From the NCBI GenBank assembly GCA_902624535.1, contig CACNYF010000001.1, positions 1-64,000 of the forward strand: a stretch of DNA of 64,000 bases, written 5' to 3'. Positions within the stretch are counted from its first letter, which is position 1. Each line of letters opens with the position of its first letter. The DNA is from an uncultured Pelagibacteraceae bacterium. Lineage in GTDB: Bacteria > Pseudomonadota > Alphaproteobacteria > Pelagibacterales > Pelagibacteraceae. The notes beneath the pieces were generated by a model that worked only from the letters and a program-made list of their open reading frames with translations, did no database searches and was not told the DNA's origin. Position numbers and translations under genes: made by a program. Positions 1 through 7,806 of the stretch are shown here, piece by piece.

Positions 1-450
1 AATAATTCCTAAAGATTGAATTGGATTTTTTTTTAATCCATAAATAGTTAATGCACAAATAAATCTTGCCTTAATTTTTTTTGACTTCCAGTTTTTATCT
101 TTTTTTGATAGCTTTTGATATACTTTGGAAATTGCTAAATTAAAATCACCTTTTTTTCCACCCCATCTTGCTGAATAAATACCTGGTTGATTATTTAGCA
201 ACTCAATTTCAAGCCCAGAATCATCTGATATGCAAATTTTATTTGTTTTTTTTGAAAAATACTTAGCTTTGATTAATGAATTTTTAAGAAATGTATCTCC
301 ATTTTCTTTAGGGCTTTTGAGCCCGTAGTCCTTTGGAGAGGTAATAACATAGTATTTGGGCAATAAATCTTTTATTTCTTTTATTTTTCCCTTGTTATTT
401 GACCCTACAACAATTTCTATATTTTTTTTTTTTAACATCTGGAATTTCAT
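1..450 (-). CDS. rdgB: RdgB/HAM1-family XTP/dITP diphosphatase (3' end cut by window edge)
   Basis: This cytosolic house-cleaning enzyme hydrolyses XTP, ITP and dITP to monophosphates, keeping deaminated purines out of nucleic acids. The 150 visible codons, read by hand on the minus strand, show GSNNKGK (residues 16-22), ENGDTF (49-54) and the metal-binding block SDDSG (75-79) followed by PGIYSARW (89-96), all family hallmarks. The C-terminal quarter lies beyond the left edge. I use the ATG at 450; a second in-frame ATG at 438 gives an N-terminus closer to the usual family start. The gene diverges from grpE with 24 bp between start codons, and its first codons overlap the palindrome and promoter upstream of grpE. 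Confidence 0.92.
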   Translation of the reverse strand, partial: MKFQMLKKKNIEIVVGSNNKGKIKEIKDLLPKYYVITSPKDYGLKSPKENGDTFLKNSLIKAKYFSKKTNKICISDDSGLEIELLNNQPGIYSARWGGKKGDFNLAISKVYQKLSKKDKNWKSKKIKARFICALTIYGLKKNPIQSLGII

Positions 451-468
451 GAAATTCTTACCATATAG
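439..468 (+). promoter_or_regulatory. Sigma-32-type heat-shock promoter of grpE-dnaK-dnaJ
   Basis: CTGGAA (439-444), a 16-bp spacer and CCATATAG (461-468) resemble the heat-shock consensus CTTGAA / CCCATNT. As I recall it, E. coli dnaK P1 has the same spacing. The hslV promoter in this window has exactly the same architecture. Counting 6-7 bases past CATATA puts the transcription start at about 474-475, the A of the grpE ATG, so the transcript would be leaderless or nearly so. This is prediction from sequence only. Confidence 0.55.
442..457. repeat. 16-bp perfect palindrome in the grpE/rdgB divergent promoter
   Basis: GAATTTCATGAAATTC is its own reverse complement. It starts inside the -35 element of the grpE heat-shock promoter, fills most of the spacer and contains the rdgB start codon. 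That is a good position for a dimeric repressor, but no regulator is identified. It is not the CIRCE element of HrcA. Confidence 0.6.
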
Positions 469-474
469 GCTTTA

Positions 475-1113
475 ATGGAAAAAGAAGAAACACAAAGTAA
501 AGATGATCAAAATCTAAACGATGAAAACTCAGAGCTTAATATAGATAAAGAGGCTCCAGAAGAGAATGAAAAAAAAGACGAAAATGAGCAACTTTCGCCT
601 GAAGACGAAATTGCAAATCTTAAAGATAAAGTTGCTAGAACATTTGCTGAAATGGAAAACCAGAGAAGAAGGTTTGAAAAAGAGAAAGACGAAGCTTTTG
701 AATATGGTGGTTTCTCATTTGCAAGGGAAACACTTAATCTCCTAGATAATTTAGAAAGATCAAAACAAACTCTGGAAAGTGATGAAACTATAAAAGATAA
801 AGACACATTAAAAAAATTGATAGAGCATATTAATATTATTAATAAAGATATGATTTCAATCTTCAAAAAAAATAATATTGAGCCAATTAAAGCAATTAAT
901 GAAAAACTAGATCCAAATTTACATCAGGCCATGATGGAAGTTGAAGATGATACCAAAGATCAAGGAACAATTGTTCAAGAAATTCAAAAAGGTTTTATGA
1001 TGAAGGATAGGTTGTTGAGACCTTCATTGGTAGCTGTATCTAAAAAAAAAGTTGAAGAGAAACAGAATGACCAAAAAAACCAAGAAAATCAGGAAAAAGA
1101 GGCAAAAAATTAA
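475..1113 (+). CDS. grpE: GrpE, nucleotide exchange factor for DnaK
   Basis: GrpE releases ADP from DnaK and so drives its substrate cycle in the cytosol. The 212-residue protein begins with a charged, low-complexity segment (1-50). A long coiled-coil helix follows (about 50-125) and then the C-terminal beta domain, whose signature region runs from HQAMMEVEDD (about 152) through GTIVQEIQKGF to LLRPSLVAVSK. No alternative start codon precedes the conserved part, so ATG 475 is well supported. It leads a grpE-dnaK-dnaJ cluster with gaps of 61 and 28 bp, probably transcribed from the heat-shock promoter immediately upstream. The acidic/lysine-rich tails are ordinary for AT-rich genomes. Confidence 0.96.
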   Translation: MEKEETQSKDDQNLNDENSELNIDKEAPEENEKKDENEQLSPEDEIANLKDKVARTFAEMENQRRRFEKEKDEAFEYGGFSFARETLNLLDNLERSKQTLESDETIKDKDTLKKLIEHINIINKDMISIFKKNNIEPIKAINEKLDPNLHQAMMEVEDDTKDQGTIVQEIQKGFMMKDRLLRPSLVAVSKKKVEEKQNDQKNQENQEKEAKN

Positions 1114-1174
1114 TTATTTATTATGGTTGTAGTTGTAAAATTAGCACTTATATGAGCATCAAACAGGACAGATT

Positions 1175-3097
1175 ATGAGCAAAGTAATAGGAATAGATTT
1201 AGGAACAACCAATTCTTGTGTAGCCGTTATGGAGGGAACGCAAGCAAAGGTTTTAGAAAATGCTGAAGGAGCAAGAACAACTCCTTCTGTTGTTGCATTT
1301 ACTGATGAAGGAGAAAAATTAATAGGTCAACCTGCAAAAAGACAAGCTGTTACAAATCCTGAAAATACAATATTTGCAGTTAAAAGATTAATTGGAAGAA
1401 ATTTTGATGACCCAACAGTTAAAAAAGATGTAGAAACTGCTCCTTTTAAAATAGTTAATTCTGACAAAGGCGATGCATGGATTGAAGCAAAAGGCCAAAA
1501 ATATTCGCCATCTCAAATTTCAGCTTTCACACTTCAAAAAATGAAAGAAACAGCTGAAAAATATTTAGGTTCAGAAGTAAAACAAGCTGTTATAACTGTT
1601 CCAGCATATTTTAATGATGCTCAGAGACAAGCTACTAAAGATGCAGGTAAAATAGCTGGCCTAGAGGTTTTAAGAATTATAAATGAACCTACGGCAGCAT
1701 CTTTAGCTTACGGTTTAGATAAAAAAGCCAATAAAAAAATAGCCGTGTACGATCTAGGTGGTGGAACATTTGATGTTTCAATTTTAGAATTGGGTGATGG
1801 TGTATTCGAGGTAAAATCAACTAATGGTGATACATTTTTAGGCGGAGAAGATTTTGATAATGCTATTGTAGATTATTTACTCTCAGAATTTAAAAAAGAA
1901 AATGGTATTGATTTAAAATCAGATAAATTAGCCTTACAGAGATTAAAAGAAGCTGCAGAAAAAGCGAAAATAGAATTATCATCTGCAACACAAACTGAGA
2001 TAAATCTTCCATTTATTACTGCTGATAAAACTGGACCAAAACACATTAACTTGAAAATGACTAGAGCTAAATTAGAGGCATTAGTCGAAGATCTGATTTC
2101 AAGAACAATTCCACCATGCAAAACTGCTCTAAAAGATGCAGGCTTATCTGCAAGTGAAGTGGATGAAATTGTACTAGTTGGTGGTATGACTAGAATGCCG
2201 AAAGTTATAGAAGAAGTAAAAAATTTCTTTGGGAAAGATCCTAACAAATCTGTAAATCCTGATGAAGTTGTTGCTATGGGCGCAGCAATTCAAGCAGGTG
2301 TCTTACAAGGTGATGTAAAAGATGTATTACTTTTAGATGTAACTCCTTTGTCTTTGGGAATAGAAACATTGGGTGGTGTATCTACAAAATTAATTGATAA
2401 AAATACAACAATTCCAACAAAAAAAAGCCAAGTATTTTCAACTGCAGAAGACAATCAACCTGCTGTATCAATTAGAGTTCTTCAGGGTGAAAGAGAAATG
2501 GCATCAGATAACAAAGTTCTAGGAAATTTTGAATTAGTTGGCATAGCTCCAGCACCAAGGGGTGTTCCACAAATTGAGGTAACGTTTGATATTGATGCAA
2601 ATGGTATAGTTAATGTATCAGCTAAAGACAAAGGAACTGGTAAAGAACAAAAAATTCAAATTCAAGCATCAGGAGGATTAAGCGATGAAGAAATTAATCA
2701 AATGGTAAAAGATGCAGAGTCTAATAAAGAAGAAGATAAAAAGAAAAGAGAAGCTGTTGATGCAAGAAATCAAGCAGATACATTAATTCATTCAACTGAA
2801 AAAAATTTAAAAGAACATGGGAGTAAAGTTTCTGATGCAGATAAAAAAGCAATCGAAGATGCATCAGCAAATCTGAGAAATGCTCTTAAAGGAACTGACG
2901 TAGAAGAGATTAAGAAAAAAACACAAGATTTAGTTCAGGCATCTATGAAATTAGGTGAAGCGATCTATAAATCACAACAAAATGCAAAACCTGAAGATGC
3001 TACGAAAGACGCAAAGAAAGAAGATACGAAAGACGATAACGTTGTTGATGCAGATTTTGAAGAAGTAAAAGACGAGAATAAAGAAAAAAGCGCCTAA
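1175..3097 (+). CDS. dnaK: Chaperone DnaK (Hsp70)
   Basis: DnaK is the ATP-dependent Hsp70 chaperone that folds and refolds cytosolic proteins together with DnaJ and GrpE. The 640 residues are full length. The ATPase domain shows the phosphate loop [11 protein letters not shown] (about 5-15), [12 protein letters not shown] (about 190-201) and [12 protein letters not shown] (about 334-345). The substrate-binding domain carries the linker [16 protein letters not shown] (about 385-400), and the lid ends in an acidic tail with [13 protein letters not shown] 1175 directly precedes the conserved N-terminus. It lies between grpE and dnaJ; I see no convincing separate heat-shock promoter in the 61-bp gap, so co-transcription from the grpE promoter is likely. 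Confidence 0.98.
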   Translation: MSKVIGIDLGTTNSCVAVMEGTQAKVLENAEGARTTPSVVAFTDEGEKLIGQPAKRQAVTNPENTIFAVKRLIGRNFDDPTVKKDVETAPFKIVNSDKGDAWIEAKGQKYSPSQISAFTLQKMKETAEKYLGSEVKQAVITVPAYFNDAQRQATKDAGKIAGLEVLRIINEPTAASLAYGLDKKANKKIAVYDLGGGTFDVSILELGDGVFEVKSTNGDTFLGGEDFDNAIVDYLLSEFKKENGIDLKSDKLALQRLKEAAEKAKIELSSATQTEINLPFITADKTGPKHINLKMTRAKLEALVEDLISRTIPPCKTALKDAGLSASEVDEIVLVGGMTRMPKVIEEVKNFFGKDPNKSVNPDEVVAMGAAIQAGVLQGDVKDVLLLDVTPLSLGIETLGGVSTKLIDKNTTIPTKKSQVFSTAEDNQPAVSIRVLQGEREMASDNKVLGNFELVGIAPAPRGVPQIEVTFDIDANGIVNVSAKDKGTGKEQKIQIQASGGLSDEEINQMVKDAESNKEEDKKKREAVDARNQADTLIHSTEKNLKEHGSKVSDADKKAIEDASANLRNALKGTDVEEIKKKTQDLVQASMKLGEAIYKSQQNAKPEDATKDAKKEDTKDDNVVDADFEEVKDENKEKSA

Positions 3098-3125
3098 TAA
3101 AACAACTGTTTGTCTATAACATGTT

Positions 3126-4250
3126 ATGGCAAAAAGAGATTATTACGAAGTTTTGGGTGTAAACAAAAGTGCTTCTCCAGAACAAATAAAATCAGCTTAT
3201 AGAAAACTCGCAGTTAAACATCATCCAGATAAAAATAAAGGCGATAAAGGTGCTGAAGAAAAATTTAAAGAAGCATCTGAGGCTTATCACGTGCTCTCCA
3301 ATCCTGAAAGAAAGCAAAATTATGATAATTTTGGTCACGCAGCTTTCGAAAATGGAGGCGGTGGAAGAGGTGGTTTTGGAAATTTTGATTTTTCAAATCA
3401 TTTCTCTGATATTTTTGAAGACTTTTTTGGAGAAGGTTTTGGGGGAGGCCGTAGATCAAGGAGATCAAATAACAGGGGATCGGATTTAAGATATGATTTA
3501 TCAATATCTTTGGAAGAGGCCTTTTCAGGAAAGAAACAAGATATAAAATTTTCTACATCAGAAAAATGTGATACTTGTAGTGGTTCGGGTTCAAAACCTG
3601 GTCATCAAGCAGGAGTATGCTCGATGTGTGGTGGTCATGGTCAAGTTAGATCAAGCCAAGGTTTTTTTACAGTGCAACAAACATGTCCTCAATGTGCTGG
3701 TGCGGGAGAGGAAATTACTCATCCTTGCTCTAATTGTAATGGACAAGGTAAAAAACAGGCTTCAAAAAGATTATCTGTTACTATTCCAAAAGGAGTGGAT
3801 GATGGAACCAGAATTAGACTTTCAGGAAAAGGTGAAGCTGGATCAAGAGGCAGTAGTAATGGTGATTTATATTTATTCGTCAATGTTCATTCTCATGATT
3901 TATTTAAAAGATCTGATGAAAACTTATTTTTCGAGTGTCCGGTCTCAATAGCTGATGCTGCTCTAGGCACCTCGATTGAAATTCCAACAATTGATGGTGG
4001 TAAAGCTAAAATTAAAATTCCTGCTGGAACCCAAAGTGGTAAGCAATTCAGGTTAAAAGGTAAGGGTATGCCTTACATGAGAGGAAGTGATTTTGGAGAC
4101 CTTTATGTACAAGTAAATACTGAAGTTCCAATATCACTAAATAAAGAACAAAAAGAATTATTAGAAAAATTTAGAGAAATCGAAAATGAAAAATCTAATC
4201 CAAGTATTAAAAAGTTCTTTCAAAAGGCTAAAAGTTTCTGGAAAAACTAA
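3126..4250 (+). CDS. dnaJ: Co-chaperone DnaJ (Hsp40, class A)
   Basis: DnaJ binds unfolded clients and stimulates DnaK ATPase activity. The 374 residues have the full class A plan: J domain (1-70) with the catalytic HPD at 33-35, a Gly/Phe-rich linker (about 75-115), and a zinc-finger region with four CxxCxGxG repeats ([32 protein letters not shown]). A C-terminal substrate-binding/dimerisation domain completes it. It follows dnaK by 28 bp and precedes dapB by 27 bp, so it is likely the last heat-shock gene of the unit. Nothing looks truncated. Confidence 0.98.
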   Translation: MAKRDYYEVLGVNKSASPEQIKSAYRKLAVKHHPDKNKGDKGAEEKFKEASEAYHVLSNPERKQNYDNFGHAAFENGGGGRGGFGNFDFSNHFSDIFEDFFGEGFGGGRRSRRSNNRGSDLRYDLSISLEEAFSGKKQDIKFSTSEKCDTCSGSGSKPGHQAGVCSMCGGHGQVRSSQGFFTVQQTCPQCAGAGEEITHPCSNCNGQGKKQASKRLSVTIPKGVDDGTRIRLSGKGEAGSRGSSNGDLYLFVNVHSHDLFKRSDENLFFECPVSIADAALGTSIEIPTIDGGKAKIKIPAGTQSGKQFRLKGKGMPYMRGSDFGDLYVQVNTEVPISLNKEQKELLEKFREIENEKSNPSIKKFFQKAKSFWKN

Positions 4251-4277
4251 TCAATAGTGCTAATCTAAATCCTTACA

Positions 4278-5054
4278 ATGGGTAAAATTAATATAGCCAT
4301 AACAGGTTGCATGGGAAGAATGGGCCAACAACTCATAAAATCTGCTATTAAAGACAAGTCAACTAAATTAGTTGCTCTTACTGAAAATAGATCCATTCAT
4401 AAAAAAATTAGTGGGATTAAACCTGAATTAAATACTGAAAAAGCTCTTAACAAGGCAAATGTAATTATAGATTTCACAATACCAAAATGTACATTCGAAG
4501 TTTTAAAAATAGCTTCAAAACTAAAGAAAAAAGTAGTTATTGGCACAACAGGTTTTACAAAAAAAGAAGAGGATTTAATAAAGAAGTTTTCAAAAAAAAT
4601 TCCAATTTTAAAAGCTGGAAATATGAGTCTTGGTATTAATTTGCTAATGTACCTTACTGAAATCGCATCTGCATCACTGGGAAGTAATTATTTGTGTAAA
4701 GTTTTTGAAGTTCATCACAAACACAAGAAAGATCATCCTTCTGGAACAGCTTTGATGCTTGGAAGGGGAATTGCTGTTGGAAAAAATAAAGACTTTTATA
4801 AAATGATGGGAAAAAGATACTTAAATAAGAAAAAATTTCCTTACGGAAAGAAAATTAATTTCAATTCAATTAGAAAAGGTGAGATTATAGGAGAACACGA
4901 AGTTGCTTTTTCAAGCGGAAAAGAAATTATAAAACTAAATCATGAGGCTTTCGACAGAGCTTTATATTCAGAAGGAGCAATAACTGCTGCTAAATGGCTA
5001 ATAAATAAAAAACCAGGACTTTATTCAATGAGAAATCTTCTGAATTTCAAATAA
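4278..5054 (+). CDS. dapB: 4-hydroxy-tetrahydrodipicolinate reductase
   Basis: DapB catalyses the NAD(P)H-dependent second step of the lysine/meso-diaminopimelate branch from aspartate, supplying both protein and peptidoglycan synthesis. The 258-residue protein has the nucleotide-binding loop GCMGRMG (10-16), the mid-domain VVIGTTGF and the active-site segment EVHHKHKKDHPSGTA, with catalytic His and Lys. It is slightly shorter than the common 265-270 residues but intact. Its stop codon overlaps the first base of the nth start (TAATG), so translation of the two is probably coupled. Confidence 0.96.
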   Translation: MGKINIAITGCMGRMGQQLIKSAIKDKSTKLVALTENRSIHKKISGIKPELNTEKALNKANVIIDFTIPKCTFEVLKIASKLKKKVVIGTTGFTKKEEDLIKKFSKKIPILKAGNMSLGINLLMYLTEIASASLGSNYLCKVFEVHHKHKKDHPSGTALMLGRGIAVGKNKDFYKMMGKRYLNKKKFPYGKKINFNSIRKGEIIGEHEVAFSSGKEIIKLNHEAFDRALYSEGAITAAKWLINKKPGLYSMRNLLNFK

Positions 5055-5707
5055 TGAATGAAATACAGAGAGCCAAAATAGTTTTAAAGATTCTTAATAA
5101 AACTTATCCGACAACGCCCATACCATTAAAGCATAGAAATATATTTACACTTTTAATATCAGTACTACTTTCAGCTCAATGTACAGATGTAAATGTTAAT
5201 AATGTTACAAAAAATATTTATCCTAAATACAATAAACCTAAGCATTTTGTAAAACTTGGAAGAAAGAAAATAGAAAAATTGATAAAAAGCATAGGCATTT
5301 TTAGAATTAAAGCAAAGAGCGTTTATAATCTTTCAAAGACTTTAGTGGAAAAATATAATGGTAGGGTTCCAAAAACTTTTGAGGAGTTAGAGGAACTGCC
5401 TGGAGTAGGGCATAAGACAGCAAGTGTAGTTATGTCCCAAGGTTTTGGATATCCTGCATTTCCGATAGATACTCATATACACAGACTTGCTCAACGTTGG
5501 GGTTTAACTAATGGAAAAAATGTTGTCCAAACAGAAGAAGATTTAAAGCGTTTATTTCCAAAAAAAAATTGGAATAAACTTCATCTTCAAATAATTTATT
5601 ATGGAAGGGAATATTGTAAAGCGAGAGAGTGTTACGGTATTTCTTGTAAAATTTGTACATCTTGTTATCCTAAAAGAAAAAGACCAATTAAAACAAAGAA
5701 AGCATAA
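5054..5707 (+). CDS. nth: Endonuclease III (DNA glycosylase/AP lyase)
   Basis: Nth removes oxidised pyrimidines and cleaves the abasic site in base-excision repair. The 217-residue protein has the helix-hairpin-helix ELPGVGHKTASVV with the catalytic Lys (about 119), followed by PIDTHIHRLAQRWG with the catalytic Asp. The C-terminus should bind a [4Fe-4S] cluster, but the cysteines, beginning at residue 188, are spaced C-x4-C-x4-C-x2-C-x2-C instead of the classical C-x6-C-x2-C-x5-C. The cluster may be bound differently or lost. Translation is probably coupled to dapB (1-bp overlap), and the kinase gene begins 1 bp after its stop. Confidence 0.94.
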   Translation: MNEIQRAKIVLKILNKTYPTTPIPLKHRNIFTLLISVLLSAQCTDVNVNNVTKNIYPKYNKPKHFVKLGRKKIEKLIKSIGIFRIKAKSVYNLSKTLVEKYNGRVPKTFEELEELPGVGHKTASVVMSQGFGYPAFPIDTHIHRLAQRWGLTNGKNVVQTEEDLKRLFPKKNWNKLHLQIIYYGREYCKARECYGISCKICTSCYPKRKRPIKTKKA

Positions 5708-5708
5708 G

Positions 5709-6638
5709 ATGAAAATTCTAGGAATTGGAAACGCAATTGTAGATGTAATTTGTAAAGTTGACGAAAAATTTATTGAAAAAAATAAATTAACAAAAGGTAC
5801 AATGAAGCTGATTTTTGATGATAAAGAATTTCATTCTTTGATGACTGATCTTAAAATTGAAAAAACTATATCAGGAGGGTCGGTTGCTAATTCTATTGTA
5901 GGACTTTCACAACTGGGAAATGAAGTAGGTTTTATAGGTAAAGTAAGTGATGACGATTTGGGCGCTAAATATGAAAATGGATTAAAATCTGAAAATGTTC
6001 AATATTTTTACTTAAAAAAGAAAGAAGAATTGCCGACAGGAACATGTTTAATATTGGTAACACCTGATTCAGAAAGAACCATGTGTACATTTTTAGGTAC
6101 AGCAGGAAAAATTAATGAAAACGATGTAGATGCAAAAATTATAAAACAGTCTGAAATGATATTTTTAGAAGGCTATTTGTGGGACGAAGGTGAGCCTAAA
6201 AAAGCTTTTGAAAAAGCTATTAATAATGCAAAAAAAGTTGCCATGTCTCTATCTGATCAATTTTGTGTTGATAGACATAAGTCTCATTTCTTTGAATTAG
6301 TTAAAAATAAGTTAGATATTACTTTTGCAAATGAGCAAGAGGTAATGTCATTAATTGATGCTAAGAATTTTGAAGAAGTGATTGAGTTTGGAAAAAATTT
6401 AAACAAACAATTAGTTATAACAAGAGGAGATAAAGGAGCAATATTAATAAATGGTAGTGATGTGATTGAAAATGGGATTGAGAAGAGTCTTGATATAAAA
6501 GACCTTACTGGTGCTGGAGATTTATTCGCTGCTGGATTTTTACATGGATATTTAAACAATTATAGTAATATTGATTGTTTGAATAAAGGTAGAGAAATGT
6601 CATCCAAAATAATTCAACAAATTGGTGCTAGGCTTTAA
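5709..6638 (+). CDS. PfkB-family sugar/nucleoside kinase (adenosine kinase-like)
   Basis: This is a ribokinase/PfkB-fold kinase of about 309 residues. It shows the substrate-side motif GGSVANSIVGLSQLG, followed by GFIGKVSDDDLG, and the C-terminal signature DLTGAGDLFAAGFLHG with the catalytic Asp and anion hole. The overall pattern (start KILGIGNAIVD, then VICKVDE) resembles the alphaproteobacterial adenosine kinase-like subgroup, but the sugar or nucleoside substrate cannot be read from sequence. I use ATG 5709, which gives the canonical N-terminus and lies 1 bp after the nth stop. The open frame extends upstream to 5601 but that part would overlap nth. Its 3' end overlaps the minus-strand ArfA-like ORF by 11 bp. 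Confidence 0.9.
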   Translation: MKILGIGNAIVDVICKVDEKFIEKNKLTKGTMKLIFDDKEFHSLMTDLKIEKTISGGSVANSIVGLSQLGNEVGFIGKVSDDDLGAKYENGLKSENVQYFYLKKKEELPTGTCLILVTPDSERTMCTFLGTAGKINENDVDAKIIKQSEMIFLEGYLWDEGEPKKAFEKAINNAKKVAMSLSDQFCVDRHKSHFFELVKNKLDITFANEQEVMSLIDAKNFEEVIEFGKNLNKQLVITRGDKGAILINGSDVIENGIEKSLDIKDLTGAGDLFAAGFLHGYLNNYSNIDCLNKGREMSSKIIQQIGARL

Positions 6639-6744
6639 TATTTTTTCTATTATAACTACCTTTCCCTTTTTTAGCCTTTATAATTCTAGGTTTATACTTT
6701 CTTGTAAAAAGCTCTTTGGCATGAATATTTTTTTTTTTAAGCAT
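6628..6744 (-). CDS. ArfA-like ribosome-rescue peptide, 38 codons
   Basis: A very short minus-strand ORF was read by hand from ATG 6744 to TAG 6628. The peptide is highly basic and contains KAKKGKGSYNRK (residues 25-36 or so), which matches E. coli ArfA KNKKGKGSYMRK at 10 of 12 positions; the preceding residues (KPRII against RQRVE) fit as well. ArfA is an alternative ribosome-rescue factor that places its basic tail in the empty mRNA channel of stalled ribosomes and recruits RF2. This peptide ends soon after the motif, so it lacks the later basic residues of E. coli ArfA. Its ATG overlaps the end of the upstream response-regulator gene (ATGCTTAA, 8 bp), suggesting coupled translation. The family assignment is motif-based inference. 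Confidence 0.6.
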   Translation of the reverse strand: MLKKKNIHAKELFTRKYKPRIIKAKKGKGSYNRKNIKA

Positions 6745-7306
6745 TTAATTTGTAACCATCTTTAAGACTAGTAATAAACAATTTGTCTCTAAACTTTTTT
6801 TCGATTTTTTTTCTTAACCTGTATATGTGAGTTTCAACCGTGTGTGTTTCTAGTTTGGACTTATGATCCCAAACTTCTTTTTGTAAATCGGTTATAGGCA
6901 CTGGATTTTTTGATTTATTTAAAAAAACAACAATCTTAGCTTCTTTTTCAGTCAATGGTAACTTTTCAGAATTTCTATTCATTACTCTAGAGTTTAAATT
7001 TATAATATACTTTCCTATTTTAATATTATTCTGCTCATTAAATTTGTGCTTTAAAAAATTAATATTAATTATCTCGACCAATTTTATTATATTAATTGGA
7101 TACTCTTTTATATTGATTTGATTATTTAATTTAGATTTTTTTTCTCCAGAAATAATTAGAAAATTTTTGTCGTTTTGTATTTCATCAATTTTGCTTATAT
7201 TACCTAACATTATTTTAAAATTAAAGTGATCTTCAAGCTCCATTAAAATGTTAAATAATACATCAAATTTGTATATTATTAATGTTTGTTGATCTAACAT
7301 AAACAT
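6737..7306 (-). CDS. OmpR/PhoB-type DNA-binding protein with degenerate receiver
   Basis: This is a transcriptional regulator of about 189 residues. The C-terminal third is a clear OmpR/PhoB winged helix: LTEKEAKIVVFL, then ITDLQKEVWDHK, the recognition helix THTVETHIYRLRKKIE and the wing LKDGYKL. The N-terminal region has a receiver-like length and hydrophobic strands but no recognisable phospho-acceptor Asp pocket, so it probably does not work as a phosphorelay receiver. The open frame begins with TTG at 7318, inside the divergent gene; ATG 7306 or 7300 is more likely, and 7306 is used here. It overlaps the downstream ArfA-like ORF by 8 bp. Its targets cannot be told from sequence. Confidence 0.75.
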   Translation of the reverse strand: MFMLDQQTLIIYKFDVLFNILMELEDHFNFKIMLGNISKIDEIQNDKNFLIISGEKKSKLNNQINIKEYPINIIKLVEIININFLKHKFNEQNNIKIGKYIINLNSRVMNRNSEKLPLTEKEAKIVVFLNKSKNPVPITDLQKEVWDHKSKLETHTVETHIYRLRKKIEKKFRDKLFITSLKDGYKLNA

Positions 7307-7311
7307 ACAAT

Positions 7312-7806
7312 ATGACAATTGTAGTAAAAAATAAAGATACTCTTATTTATGACGATTTTATATTCAAATGTTGCGTAGGAAAATATGGTTTTACTAAAAA
7401 AAAAATTGAAGGAGATAAGAAGACACCAATTGGAAAATTTTCTCTGGAGTATATTTATTATAGATCTGATAAAAAAAACAAACCTAATACTAAGTTAAAA
7501 TCATTAAAAATAAAAAAAAATATGAGATGGTGTAATGATGTTAAATCAAAAAAAAATTATAATAAACTTATTAGAAAAAAAACAAAATTAAGATGTGAAA
7601 AACTTTTAAGGCATGACTATAAATATGATTATTTATTGCCCATAAAATTCAATTGGAATAAAACTAAAATTGGAAATGGAAGTGCTATTTTTATTCATCT
7701 AACAAAAAATTATAAACCTACAGCAGGATGCATAGGCATATCAGAAAAAGATTTTCTAATATTAATAAAGTTAATTAATAAAAATACAAAAATAAAAATT
7801 CTTTAG
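7312..7806 (+). CDS. YkuD-family L,D-transpeptidase domain protein
   Basis: YkuD-fold enzymes form 3-3 peptidoglycan cross-links or anchor proteins to the wall. The 164-residue protein has GDKKTPIGKF (34-43) and the active-site segment IFIHLTKNYKPTAGCIGIS with His129 and the nucleophile Cys140. That arrangement, with about 10 residues between His and the GC(I/V) motif, is the family signature. I see no signal peptide, as in other short stand-alone alphaproteobacterial members, so its location is uncertain. It diverges from the regulator gene with only a few bases between starts, and its stop overlaps the end of the convergent yggS-like gene by 4 bp. Confidence 0.82.
   Translation: MTIVVKNKDTLIYDDFIFKCCVGKYGFTKKKIEGDKKTPIGKFSLEYIYYRSDKKNKPNTKLKSLKIKKNMRWCNDVKSKKNYNKLIRKKTKLRCEKLLRHDYKYDYLLPIKFNWNKTKIGNGSAIFIHLTKNYKPTAGCIGISEKDFLILIKLINKNTKIKIL

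Noticed and set aside
507-866. 119-codon open frame antisense to grpE
   Set aside because: Almost entirely Ser/Phe/Leu, the mirror of the Lys/Glu-rich grpE N-terminus; no start signal.
3568-3951. Alternative-frame ORFs inside dnaJ
   Set aside because: They overlap the zinc-finger region of a clearly functional DnaJ and encode nothing recognisable.
1141-4263. CIRCE-like half sites TTAGCACT (1141-1148) before dnaK and AGTGCTAA (4256-4263) after dnaJ
   Set aside because: Each is only one half of the HrcA operator; no inverted partner lies at the 9-bp spacing, and the two are 3 kb apart.
7307-7318. TTG start at 7318 for the response regulator
   Set aside because: It would overlap the divergent YkuD start and adds four unconserved residues; ATG 7306 or 7300 is simpler.
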